Assembly: GCA_910588535.1 (NCBI GenBank)
Contig: CAJUOO010000063.1
Span: forward strand, 1-20,548
From: an uncultured Lachnospiraceae bacterium
GTDB lineage: Bacteria; Bacillota; Clostridia; Lachnospirales; Lachnospiraceae
Reading direction: 5' to 3'
DNA length: 20,548 nucleotides
Shown: positions 13,341 through 20,548 of the stretch, piece by piece
How the letters are laid out: each line of letters begins with the position of its first letter
Position numbering within the stretch: position 1 is the first letter of the stretch
Notes under the pieces: model-generated
Told to the model about the DNA's origin: nothing
The model's database searches: none
Seen by the model: only the letters and a program-made list of their open reading frames with translations
Translations under genes and position numbers: made by a program

Positions 13341-14342
13341 ATGGGATTATTTAGCGGGCAGTTAGCCAATGTGGTGGAATGGCAGGAACACCGGGAGGAT
13401 GTCCTGTTTCAGAAGTGGTCAAATGGGGAGATCAAGAAGGGAAGCAAGCTGATTATCCGTCCCGGACAGGATGCTATTTTTATGTTTAATGGCAAGGTGG
13501 AGGGTATATTTACCGACGAGGGAAGTTTTGATATTGAGTCGGAGATCGTGCCGTTTCTCTCAACCTTGAAGGGGTTTAAATTTGGTTTTAACAGTGGGAT
13601 GCGCGCGGAGGTTCTTTTTATTAATACAAAGGAATTTACAGAAAAGTGGGGGACAAAGAATGAGATCAATATTCCTGCTCCCTCTTTAAATCTTCCGGGA
13701 GGTCTTCCTGTGCGCGCGTTTGGAACGTTCAGTTTTAAGATCAGCGATCATCAGGCTTTGATTGATAAGATAGCAGGTGTGAAGCAGATGTTTACGACGG
13801 CGGATGTGAGGGAGCGCGTCGTGGCGAAGCTGGATCAGCTTCTGATGAAGTGGATTGTAAAAGAAGGCAAGGATATGGCGAATCTGATGGCAAATTCAGA
13901 TTCTATCGGGCGCGGTATCAAAGAAGATCTGGATATGGAGATGAGCCGAATTGGAATTAGCATTACAGATTTTTCTATGCAGAATGTTAATTATCCAGAG
14001 AATATTCAGAAGATGGTGGAGAAGGCGGCCTCTCAGAGCATGGTTGGCGATATGAACCGCTATCAGACCATGGCAATGACAGATGCCATGACAAGTGGGA
14101 AGGGTGCTGGTTCTAATACAATTGATATGGCAAATACTATGGCAGGTATGCAGATGGGCATGATGATGGGACAGCAGATGGCAAATCAGATGGGGAATAT
14201 GATGAATCAGCAGAATCCGAATCAAAATGTAGGCGGCGGCAACTTTGCGTCCAATGGCAATGTGCCAAATTTCTGCCCGAACTGTGGAGCAAAGACGGGA
14301 GGAGCAAATTTCTGTTCAAATTGCGGCACAAAGCTGGTGTAA
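13341..14342 (+). CDS. SPFH-domain protein with C-terminal zinc ribbon (YdjI-like)
   Basis: A 333-residue protein resembling Bacillus subtilis YdjI, encoded near that species' pspA homologue, where the operon takes part in membrane-stress protection. Residues 1-260 form the SPFH-like part (start MGLFSGQLANVVEW; LIIRPGQDAIFMFNGKVEG; late helix KMVEKAASQSMVGDM). Residues 260-305 are a Met/Gln/Asn-rich, flexible linker. The end is a four-cysteine zinc ribbon (Cys312, 315, 325, 328). The start is fixed by AGGAGG just upstream. It is cotranscribed with pspA. Members of this family are thought to recruit PspA to membranes; the B. subtilis operon has further membrane partners that are absent here, so another membrane protein elsewhere may be needed. 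Confidence 0.9.
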   Translation: MGLFSGQLANVVEWQEHREDVLFQKWSNGEIKKGSKLIIRPGQDAIFMFNGKVEGIFTDEGSFDIESEIVPFLSTLKGFKFGFNSGMRAEVLFINTKEFTEKWGTKNEINIPAPSLNLPGGLPVRAFGTFSFKISDHQALIDKIAGVKQMFTTADVRERVVAKLDQLLMKWIVKEGKDMANLMANSDSIGRGIKEDLDMEMSRIGISITDFSMQNVNYPENIQKMVEKAASQSMVGDMNRYQTMAMTDAMTSGKGAGSNTIDMANTMAGMQMGMMMGQQMANQMGNMMNQQNPNQNVGGGNFASNGNVPNFCPNCGAKTGGANFCSNCGTKLV

Positions 14343-14445
14343 TCTTATAGAAAAGGGCTCAGCTTTTGTGGCGTAGGAAGATGTGGCGAAGTTTGCTTAT
14401 TCAGGCAATAATTGGGTGTGCATCAAATCAGGATGAATTTGATAG

Positions 14446-14607
14446 CCCATTCATCTGAGTATTTACCGCCACTGGACAATTGGAGTGATTAAAGATATTT
14501 ATAATACAGTTGAATTAGGGCAGGAACTGGCCGAATTTACGCTTGTGGAGCTAGTAGGTTACGAGGGCGTTGAAGCAAGAAGCCCATTGGCTTTGGACAA
14601 TGGGTAG
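14446..14607 (+). pseudogene. ORF fragment, unknown protein
   Basis: An open frame with GTG (14485) as its only plausible start, reading VIKDIYNTVELGQELAEF and ending with ARSPLALDNG. Amphipathic, coding-like composition, but no good ribosome site. Its last 22 bases form CCCATTG-GCTTTGGA-CAATGGG. No family recognised. Confidence 0.3.
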
Positions 14608-14668
14608 TTCACAGAGTAGCAGAAATACAAAAAGGAATTGGGTTTTATTTTTTGGCAAAGGGAATTGT

Positions 14669-14698
14669 TTTCAGCAGGAGTCTTGGCTCCTGCTGAAA
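14669..14698. repeat. Perfect 12-bp hairpin
   Basis: TTTCAGCAGGAG (14669-14680) and CTCCTGCTGAAA (14687-14698) with loop TCTTGG. No T run follows on either strand, so it is not a standard terminator; it may be a processing site or a palindromic element. Confidence 0.75.
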
Positions 14699-14950
14699 TG
14701 CCGCAAGGCCATGTAAGGTACTATTTGTTTGGATGGCATACAGGGGAGTGAAGAATCGCTGTGTGCTGACCATTTGCCAACTGAAGAATTACTTTAAATT
14801 GTTAGTTGTTGTGTTGGATTTCCTAAGATGTAGATATTGTTGTGTCATCGGAAGTTACCATGCAGGCTGAAAAATTCTTTTGAGTAATATATCTGATTTA
14901 CAAGTGGTCAATATATGAATCAAGGTATTGTGCTATTGGCATCATGTACT

Positions 14951-14979
14951 TTGTGCGGCATGTGCGCAGATAGTATAGT
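14951..14979 (+). promoter_or_regulatory. Probable pcrA promoter
   Basis: TTGTGC (14951-14956), a 17-base spacer and TATAGT (14974-14979), 33 bases before the pcrA start. The -35 is weak. Confidence 0.45.
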
Positions 14980-15011
14980 TTTAAAAATATATTGAAGAAA
15001 TGAGGGGAAGC

Positions 15012-17216
15012 ATGAGTAGTTATGAAAGCTTAAATCCAATGCAGAGAGAAGCAGTCCTTCACACAGAGGGACCACTTTTGATTCTTGCGGGGGCAGGTTC
15101 TGGAAAGACTCGTGTGCTTACGCATCGGATTGCGTATTTAATTGAAGAGAAGGGCGTGAATCCATATCATATTTTGGCTATCACATTTACCAACAAGGCG
15201 GCGGGAGAGATGAGGGAGCGTGTGGATAAGCTGGTGGGATTTGGCTCGGAGAGCATATGGGTCAGTACGTTTCATTCTGCTTGTGTCCGCATATTAAGGC
15301 GCTATATCGATCGGCTGGGTTATGAGAATAAATTTACTATCTACGACACGGATGATCAGAAGACGTTGATGAAGGAAGTTTGCAAGCGGCTTAATGTGGA
15401 TACTAAGGTGTACAAGGAGAGAAATATTCTCGCTGCCATCTCAAAGGCGAAGGAACAGATGGTGACACCAGAGGATATGTATGCGGCGGCAGGCGGAGAT
15501 TTTGCGCAGAGAAGGATTGCGCAGATCTATGAAGAATATCAAAAGCAGCTTAAGAAAAATAATGTGCTTGATTTTGATGATCTGTTGTTTCGGACGGTGG
15601 AGCTGTTTCGAGATAATCCCGATGTGCTGGAATATTATCAAAATCGTTTTCGGTATATTATGGTGGACGAGTATCAGGATACAAATACAGTACAGTTTTG
15701 TTTTGTCAGCCTGCTTGCAAAGAAGTTTAGAAATCTCTGTGTTGTGGGGGATGATGATCAGTCCATCTACAAATTTCGCGGGGCGGATATAGAGAATATA
15801 CTGGGATTTGAAAAAGTTTTCTCTGATGCTAAGGTGATTAAGCTGGAGCAAAATTACCGCTCGACGGGAAATATCTTGGATGCCGCCAACACAGTGATTC
15901 GCAATAATAAGAGCAGAAAGAGCAAGACACTTTGGACGGAGAAGGAGAGCGGTCAAAAAATAAAACTGTATCAGTGTGAGAATGGCAGTGAAGAGGCAGA
16001 GCGCATCGTTGCGGAGATCAAGGAGCATATTGAAAATGGAGTCTATCGCTACAGTGACTGTGCTCTTCTTTATCGCACCAACGCACAGTCCCGTCTTTTG
16101 GAGGAGCGGTTTATAAAGGAAAATATACCATATAAGGTTGTTGGCGGTGTGAATTTTTATGCCCGCAAGGAAATCAAGGATTTGTTAAGTTACCTTAAAA
16201 CAATAGACAGTGGCAGGGATAATCTGGCGGTGCGCCGAATTATCAATGTCCCAAAGCGTGGAATAGGGCTTACGACAATTGATAAAGTGCAGCAGTATGC
16301 TGATGACAATGAAATAAGTTTTTATGAGGCTCTCTGTAATGCAGATAAGATACCAACTCTCGGTAAAGCAGAGGAAAAGTTGAAATCGTTTGTTCACATG
16401 ATACAGGTTCTTAGAAGTAAGCTTAATTTTATGTCATTAAGGGAGCTTATGGAGGATCTTCTCGTCTCTGTTGAATATGCAAAAGAGTATGAGAACGATA
16501 ATGTGGAGGAAGCTGAGGCGCGAATGGAGAATGTGGACGAGCTGATCAGCAAGATAGCGGATTATGAGGAGAAGGCGGAGGAGCCTACTCTGGAGGGCTT
16601 TTTGGAGGAGGTTGCGCTGATTGCTGATATTGACAATTTGGAAGAATCAGACAATCGCGTGGTTTTGATGACGCTACACAGTGCAAAGGGACTGGAATTT
16701 CCCAAGGTATTTTTGTGTGGTATGGAGGATGGTCTGTTCCCAAGTTATATGTGCATTACTTCTGATGATCCATCCGATCTGGAGGAAGAGCGGCGCCTGT
16801 GTTATGTGGGAATTACACGTGCGATGGACAGCTTGACAGTGTCCTGCGCAAAGCAACGCATGGTACGCGGGGAGACACAGTATAATAAGCCATCTCGGTT
16901 TTTGAAGGAGATGCCAGCGGGCTTGTTTGAGTCTGTGGTGCGGGAGAATCGAATAAAAGAGATGCCGAGGAATATGGTGAACGTGACAGCAAAACAGGTG
17001 TTTCAGACAAGGGCATTTCAGCCGAAGGTCTTTGAGGTGAAGGCTTCTGAAGGTTTGGATTATGGTGTGGGAGATAAAGTTTTTCACGTAAAGTTTGGCA
17101 CGGGGATTGTCACTGAGATATTGGAGGGTGGCAGAGATTATGAGGTTTCCGTGGATTTTGAGAAGTTTGGAGTAAGAAAGATGTTTGCTTCCTTTGCCCG
17201 GCTGAAAAAATTATAG
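15012..17216 (+). CDS. pcrA: ATP-dependent DNA helicase PcrA (UvrD/Rep family)
   Basis: A 734-residue superfamily 1A 3'-5' helicase used in nucleotide-excision repair, rolling-circle plasmid replication and clearing of RecA or stalled transcription. Motifs run in order: Q-motif LNPMQREAV, Walker A GAGSGKT (27-33), Ia TFTNKAAGEMRER, Ib STFHS, II DEYQDT (219-224), III GDDDQSIYKFRGA (246-258), IV QNYRST (280-285), V TLHSAKGLEFPKV and VI CYVGITRA. The C-terminus has the tudor-like segment GDKVFHVKFGTGIV...VDFEKFGVRKM that docks on RNA polymerase. The ATG at 15012 is preferred to 15000 because GAGGGGA lies between them. It is monocistronic with its own promoter. Confidence 0.97.
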   Translation: MSSYESLNPMQREAVLHTEGPLLILAGAGSGKTRVLTHRIAYLIEEKGVNPYHILAITFTNKAAGEMRERVDKLVGFGSESIWVSTFHSACVRILRRYIDRLGYENKFTIYDTDDQKTLMKEVCKRLNVDTKVYKERNILAAISKAKEQMVTPEDMYAAAGGDFAQRRIAQIYEEYQKQLKKNNVLDFDDLLFRTVELFRDNPDVLEYYQNRFRYIMVDEYQDTNTVQFCFVSLLAKKFRNLCVVGDDDQSIYKFRGADIENILGFEKVFSDAKVIKLEQNYRSTGNILDAANTVIRNNKSRKSKTLWTEKESGQKIKLYQCENGSEEAERIVAEIKEHIENGVYRYSDCALLYRTNAQSRLLEERFIKENIPYKVVGGVNFYARKEIKDLLSYLKTIDSGRDNLAVRRIINVPKRGIGLTTIDKVQQYADDNEISFYEALCNADKIPTLGKAEEKLKSFVHMIQVLRSKLNFMSLRELMEDLLVSVEYAKEYENDNVEEAEARMENVDELISKIADYEEKAEEPTLEGFLEEVALIADIDNLEESDNRVVLMTLHSAKGLEFPKVFLCGMEDGLFPSYMCITSDDPSDLEEERRLCYVGITRAMDSLTVSCAKQRMVRGETQYNKPSRFLKEMPAGLFESVVRENRIKEMPRNMVNVTAKQVFQTRAFQPKVFEVKASEGLDYGVGDKVFHVKFGTGIVTEILEGGRDYEVSVDFEKFGVRKMFASFARLKKL

Positions 17217-17273
17217 AAATTATAAATTGTCTGTTAAATTTATGGAAGTATATAGAAAAAAAGAAATGGTTAT

Positions 17274-17281
17274 GCTATACT
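17274..17281 (+). promoter_or_regulatory. Extended -10 promoter of the small membrane protein gene
   Basis: TGC-TATACT (17274 is the G of the TG; the hexamer is 17276-17281), with no clear -35. Transcription would start near 17288, at the small hairpin ATCGG-AAA-CCGAT (17289-17301), giving a leader of about 135 bases. Confidence 0.5.
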
Positions 17282-17327
17282 ATAAGTATCGGAAACCGAT
17301 GCAAGAGGGGACAGAAAGAACGTATAT

Positions 17328-17407
17328 TGTGTGAGAGGGGTTTCACACAGCAATTTGTGCCTGCGCGCTGCTTAGCACAAAGTTGCCTGTGTACAAAGAA
17401 GCAGCGC
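17328..17407 (+). promoter_or_regulatory. Leader with three mutually exclusive hairpins
   Basis: Hairpin C: TGTGTGA (17328-17334) with TCACACA (17343-17349). Hairpin A: 17345-17360 with 17375-17392, 16 pairs and two single-base bulges. Hairpin B: GCGCTGCTT (17365-17373) with AAGCAGCGC (17399-17407). The 3' arm of C overlaps the 5' arm of A, and the 5' arm of B lies in the loop of A with its partner beyond. A and B interleave, but the 6-base gap is too short to cross a full A stem, so A and B are probably alternatives. This gives the layout of a two- or three-state RNA switch ending 17 bases before the ATG. Confidence 0.5.
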
Positions 17408-17424
17408 AGAAATGAGGATTAGAG

Positions 17425-17757
17425 ATGTCAAACAAAATTGATGAGTTACTAAGTGCAGCAAAATTGAATGAGCTTCTTCACAGAAAAGAGGAAGAGGACA
17501 AGAAAAAGAATTGTGTTTTGTGGGTTCTGGCAATTGTCGGAGCAGTAGCTGCAGTCGCAGCGATAGCATATGCTGTGTATCGCTATTTTACACCGGATTA
17601 TCTGGAGGATTTCGAGGACGACTTCGAGGATGATTTTGATGATGATTTCTTCGATGACGAGGAGGATGGCTCCGATAAGGAAGAGAAGAAAGAGGCAGAA
17701 GCAAAGGAAGAGAAAGAGGAGAAGAGCGAGAAGGCTGATGCTAAGGAAGAGGCATAG
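17425..17757 (+). CDS. Small single-pass membrane protein with acidic tail
   Basis: A 110-residue protein of unknown function. A helical, charged N-terminus (MSNKIDELLSAAKLNELLHR) precedes one transmembrane helix (about 31-52, VLWVLAIVGAVAAVAAIAYA). A conserved-looking YFTPDYLEDFEDD follows, then a tail almost entirely of Asp, Glu, Lys and Ala (60-110). The positive residues before the helix suggest the N-terminus is inside and the acidic tail outside, but the rule is not decisive here. Similar short proteins are common in Lachnospiraceae as far as I recall; no role is known to me. GAGGAT is the ribosome site. It has its own promoter, an unusually structured leader and a strong terminator, so it is a single-gene unit. 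Confidence 0.85.
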   Translation: MSNKIDELLSAAKLNELLHRKEEEDKKKNCVLWVLAIVGAVAAVAAIAYAVYRYFTPDYLEDFEDDFEDDFDDDFFDDEEDGSDKEEKKEAEAKEEKEEKSEKADAKEEA

Positions 17758-17819
17758 GTCTAGAGCGCAGGGCGTATGGTAAGAAATTGCGCCACGAATA
17801 GGATTGTATGGAACAGAAT

Positions 17820-17865
17820 ACCCGACAGAATGGAGCGTTAAGCTTTCTGTCGGGTTTCTTTTTAT
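17820..17865 (+). terminator. Rho-independent terminator
   Basis: ACCCGACAGAA (17820-17830) pairs perfectly with TTCTGTCGGGT (17845-17855) and is followed by TTCTTTTT. It ends the small membrane protein transcript. Confidence 0.92.
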
Positions 17866-17937
17866 GCGCAGGGTGGCGTAGGGAAATTGGCAGTGGAAGA
17901 TGCCCGCGCTCCACGCGGTGAGTATGGGAAAAAATCA

Positions 17938-18028
17938 GAATCAAATAATAAACAATTCGATATTTTTGACTTATATAAGGAGTGCTGGAAGCAGCATAAA
18001 AGTGAATCAATAATAAATCAATCGATAT
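17938..18028 (+). repeat. Imperfect 25-base direct repeat upstream of rlmD
   Basis: The segment 17938-17963 and the segment 18004-18028 share the pattern GAATCA-ATAATAAA-CAA-TCGATAT, differing by a few small indels, 66 bases apart. They could be regulator sites or a duplicated AT-rich element. A 29-codon frame from 17925 spans most of this but has no convincing ribosome site. Confidence 0.5.
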
Positions 18029-18112
18029 GCGGGTGCGTGATTGTTTGGCATTAGTATACATGGGAATGATTTGTACATGGTAAGTTGTGTGTAGAGGAAA
18101 GGATGTGGAGGA

Positions 18113-19624
18113 ATGAAGAAAGGGCAGTATTATGAGGGAGTTGTGGAGACTGTGGATTTTCCAAATAAGGGAATTCTTTATGTGGATGGGAGAAGAGTAG
18201 TTGTCAAGGATGCGCTGGAGGGACAGAAAATTAGATTTTTGGTCAGCAAGGTGAGAAAGGATCGATGTGAGGGACGTCTTGTGGAGGTGTTGGAGCGATC
18301 GGAAAGAGAGAGCGAGCAGCCGTGGTGCAAAAACTTTGGAAGCTGTGGCGGCTGTCTGTTTCAGACACTCTCCTATAAGGAGCAGCTTGGTCTTAAGGAG
18401 AGGCAGGTAAAGTCTCTTCTTGATACAGTGTGCTCAAATTATGAATTTCTGGGAATAAAGGAAAGTCCAAAGCCGTGGGGATATCGAAATAAGATGGAAT
18501 TTTCTTTTGGAGATGAGTATAAGGATGGTCCTCTTGCCCTTGGGCTGCACAAGAAAGGAAGCTTTTATGATATTGTGACGACAGATGACTGTGGGCTTGT
18601 GGACAGAGATTTTAATCGGGTGCTGGCTCTTGTGCTTTCTCATTTTACAGAGCTTGGTATACCTTATTATAAAAAACTTGCTCATACAGGTATTTTGAGA
18701 CATTTGTTGGTGAGAAGGTCGGAGAGAAATGGAGAACTTTTGATTGCATTGGTGACAGCAAGTGGAGAGTTAGTAGATGCGGTGGATTATAATCTAAGGG
18801 AGAGGTTGGAGCTTGACAGTTTGGTTGTCAAGCTTAGAGAGCTTTCTTTTGATGGATCGATAGCTGGCGTTTTGCATATTATTAATGACGGATTGGCAGA
18901 TGTGGTAAAGAGTGATAGAACAGAGATATTATATGGCAGGGATTATTTGACAGAGGAGCTTTTGGGGCTTCAATTTAAGATTACTCCATTTTCTTTTTTT
19001 CAGACAAATTCTTCTGGTGCAGAGGTATTATATGATGTGGTAAGGAAATTTGTGGGGGAGACTAGAGATAAGGTGATCTTTGATCTATACAGCGGCACGG
19101 GCACGATTGCACAGCTTTTGGCGCCTGTGGCGGCACATGTAGTGGGAGTTGAGATTGTGGAGGAGGCTGTGGAGGCAGCACGAGTCAATGCAAAGAATAA
19201 TGGACTTGAAAATTGTGAATTTATAGCGGGCGATGTACTTAAGGTAATTAGTGAGATAGAAGAAAAGCCAGATTTCATAGTGTTAGATCCACCAAGAGAA
19301 GGAGTACACCCTAAGGCTTTGAAAAAAATAATAGACTATGGCGTGGAAAGAATGGTGTATATCTCATGTAAACCTACAAGCTTGGTGAGGGATTTGGAAG
19401 TATTCAAGGAGAATGGATACGATGTGAAAATGGCAGTTGGAGTGGATATGTTTCCTTGGACTGGGAATGTTGAAGTTGTGTGTTTGCTTTCCAAACTTAA
19501 ATCAAATAAGTTAAAGCGTATCAATGTGGAATTAGAGATGGATGAACTTAATTTGACAGTGGCGGAGATTAAAGCAACTTATGAGGAAATTAAGGATTAT
19601 GTTCTGAGGCAAAGCGGATTATAG
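18113..19624 (+). CDS. rlmD: 23S rRNA (uracil-5-)-methyltransferase, RlmD/RlmCD family
   Basis: A 503-residue SAM-dependent enzyme that makes 5-methyluridine in 23S rRNA. Residues 1-60 form a TRAM-type RNA-binding domain. The [4Fe-4S] cysteines fit C72-x5-C78-x2-C81 and C160. The catalytic domain has the SAM loop DLYSGTGT (from 324), FFQTNS with Gln297, LDPPREG (from 391) and the nucleophile Cys419 in YISCKPTSLVRDL. The enzyme core ends near residue 460. Residues 461-503 are an added segment (ELEMDELNLTVAEIKATYEE), the start of a C-terminal domain seen in clostridial relatives. Here it is cut short by TAG at 19622. The core should be active. GGAGG is only one base from the ATG, so the nearby AGGAAAGG is the likelier ribosome site. 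Confidence 0.93.
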   Translation: MKKGQYYEGVVETVDFPNKGILYVDGRRVVVKDALEGQKIRFLVSKVRKDRCEGRLVEVLERSERESEQPWCKNFGSCGGCLFQTLSYKEQLGLKERQVKSLLDTVCSNYEFLGIKESPKPWGYRNKMEFSFGDEYKDGPLALGLHKKGSFYDIVTTDDCGLVDRDFNRVLALVLSHFTELGIPYYKKLAHTGILRHLLVRRSERNGELLIALVTASGELVDAVDYNLRERLELDSLVVKLRELSFDGSIAGVLHIINDGLADVVKSDRTEILYGRDYLTEELLGLQFKITPFSFFQTNSSGAEVLYDVVRKFVGETRDKVIFDLYSGTGTIAQLLAPVAAHVVGVEIVEEAVEAARVNAKNNGLENCEFIAGDVLKVISEIEEKPDFIVLDPPREGVHPKALKKIIDYGVERMVYISCKPTSLVRDLEVFKENGYDVKMAVGVDMFPWTGNVEVVCLLSKLKSNKLKRINVELEMDELNLTVAEIKATYEEIKDYVLRQSGL

Positions 19625-19784
19625 GTCAGCAATCTTCTATATCACACAGATAAAGGAGAAATATGGTATTATTGAGAGGGCAAATCATAACCTGCCGAAA
19701 TCGGAAAATTCCAGACAGCCGAAATGCCTGCCAGAGAAAAAAATGACTATAAGGGAGGCATCGGAGCATTTTTGTATGATTTGA
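19625..19784 (+). pseudogene. Broken remainder of the RlmD C-terminal extension
   Basis: Right after the stop of rlmD the reading continues as VSNL in the same frame, then after a one-base shift as YITQIKEKYGIIERANHN, LPKSENSRQPKCLPEK and finally EASEHFCMI before TGA (19782-19784). This is the remainder of the accessory domain begun at residue 461. A lysine codon appears to have become TAG (19622-19624), and an extra base near 19637 breaks the frame. Known relatives, as I recall them, run GLKVSSLYIAQVKxKCGII and onward in one frame. The 49 codons still match the pattern well, so the damage is recent. Confidence 0.65.
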
Positions 19785-19977
19785 TGATCTTTAGAAATGA
19801 TGAGACAGTTTTTTATTGATTTATGCCTTTGAGTGTTAGTGTCAGTTTCTTGGCAATGAAACTAAAAAGAATATCAGTTTTATAAAAGTAGAATATTTTT
19901 ATGAGATGAGCAGGCATTTGTGCTGCTGAGTAGCAAGAAATCCAATTTTCAATAAGTTTGTAAAGGAGTGGGTCAAT

Positions 19978-20548
19978 ACGAAAGAATATTATAAATATGA
20001 TCAATATACAAAACAAAATGTAAGACATACGGCACTTGTTAAGGCAGTAGAGGTTTTAACTTCTGAAAGAAGTCAGTCATGCTGTGTTGAAAGAAATTAT
20101 GTGCGTAGGTTATATGATTATTTTACTTTATCAGAAGATGTAAGCCAAAACAAGATAGAGGCACAGAAAATTAAGGTTTCGTATATAACAAGTTGGGAAA
20201 AATTACATGATTCTTTTTTGGAAACAAAAAGACCAGAAGACTTGATGGTTTGTTTCTTAAGTGGTCCAGAGCCAGATAACGATTTTCAGGAATTGATTAA
20301 TCTTGGTGTACTTCCTCAAAACATTTGGGGCTTTGAGTCAAATAACCAAGCATATAAAAAAGCTATTGCAACTTATGATAAAGGTGAATATCCGCAACCA
20401 AGAATTTTAAAACAGAATATAGAAACATTTTTTCAACGGACTCCAAAAAAATTTGATATTGTGTATATAGATGCTTGTGGAAGTGTGCCATCTGCACAAC
20501 ATGCATTGAGGTGTGTGTCAACAATATGTCAAAATCACCGATTAAATT
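19978..20548 (+). CDS. Partial CDS, methyltransferase-like protein of unknown role
   Basis: An open frame of at least 190 codons runs off the window. AAAGGAG (19962-19968) is 9 bases before an ACG codon followed by KEYYKYDQYTKQNVRHTA; no ATG, GTG or TTG occupies the expected place, and an in-frame stop lies at 19927-19929. The start is therefore either a rare ACG or an ATG lost by one mutation. The visible part has an alpha-helical first 80 residues, then VCFLSGPEPDNDFQELINLG, NIWGFESN and KKFDIVYIDACGS. The order of glycine loop, acidic strand end and D-x-x-x-x-D strand resembles a Rossmann-type SAM-dependent methyltransferase. Family uncertain. Its codon use is AT-rich compared with rlmD, as in accessory DNA. 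Confidence 0.7.

Larger units (their letters stand above)
14343..14999. other. 657-base gap without an intact gene
   Basis: It holds short protein-like fragments in more than one frame (14446-14607, and 14620-14751 ending LFGWHTGE), two perfect hairpins (14583-14604 and 14669-14698), and the pcrA promoter at the right end. No RNA gene was recognised. The mix suggests one or more decayed small genes. Confidence 0.6.

Noticed and set aside
17925..18014. 29-codon ORF beginning MGKNQNQIINNS
   Set aside because: Weak ribosome site, and its sequence is explained by the AT-rich direct repeat.
19813..20028. 71-residue hydrophobic minus-strand ORF
   Set aside because: No ribosome site; it overlaps the start of the clearly coding + strand frame, and its hydrophobicity follows from AT-rich antisense sequence.

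Overview
The window looks like a chromosomal segment from a low-GC Gram-positive anaerobe, most likely a Lachnospiraceae-type Clostridium relative. The reasons are strong AGGAGG-type ribosome sites, sigma-A promoters with extended -10 elements, a Ktr potassium system, a pspA-SPFH pair, a pcrA gene with DDDQ in motif III, and an RlmD-type RNA methyltransferase with a clostridial C-terminal extension. The assignment is by family resemblance only; there is no rRNA or tRNA in the window.

Layout. 1-2070: divergent GNAT acetyltransferase (-) and MATE efflux transporter (+) sharing a short promoter region. 2071-4558: an accessory, decayed stretch. It holds a response-regulator N-terminal stub coupled to a lipoprotein gene, several ORF fragments, a probable relic of a type I toxin-antitoxin locus with a convergent small RNA, a possible permease fragment, and a 462-bp non-coding element (3840-4301) built of nested inverted repeats around a well-nested predicted RNA fold. 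4559-7759: a 1066-residue secreted, membrane-anchored coiled-coil protein. 7908-10285 (-): a three-gene polar amino acid ABC importer. Its binding protein appears to be circularly permuted, and its mRNA leader can form an H-type pseudoknot directly upstream of the ribosome site.

10311-12506 (+): ktrB-ktrA potassium uptake, transcribed divergently from the importer. 12565-14342: pspA and an SPFH/zinc-ribbon partner, a membrane-stress module. 14343-14999: a gene-poor gap with ORF fragments and two perfect hairpins. 15012-17216: pcrA helicase. 17276-17865: a small single-pass acidic membrane protein with a leader containing three competing hairpins and a good terminator. 18113-19784: an rlmD-type methyltransferase whose accessory C-terminal domain has been cut off by a stop codon plus a frameshift. 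19978-20548: a partial, methyltransferase-like gene with a good ribosome site but ACG where ATG is expected.

Most promising for new biology: the permuted binding protein with its pseudoknot leader, the structured element at 3840-4301, and the switch-like leader at 17328-17407. All RNA structures were found by eye from base complementarity; no folding or database search was run.
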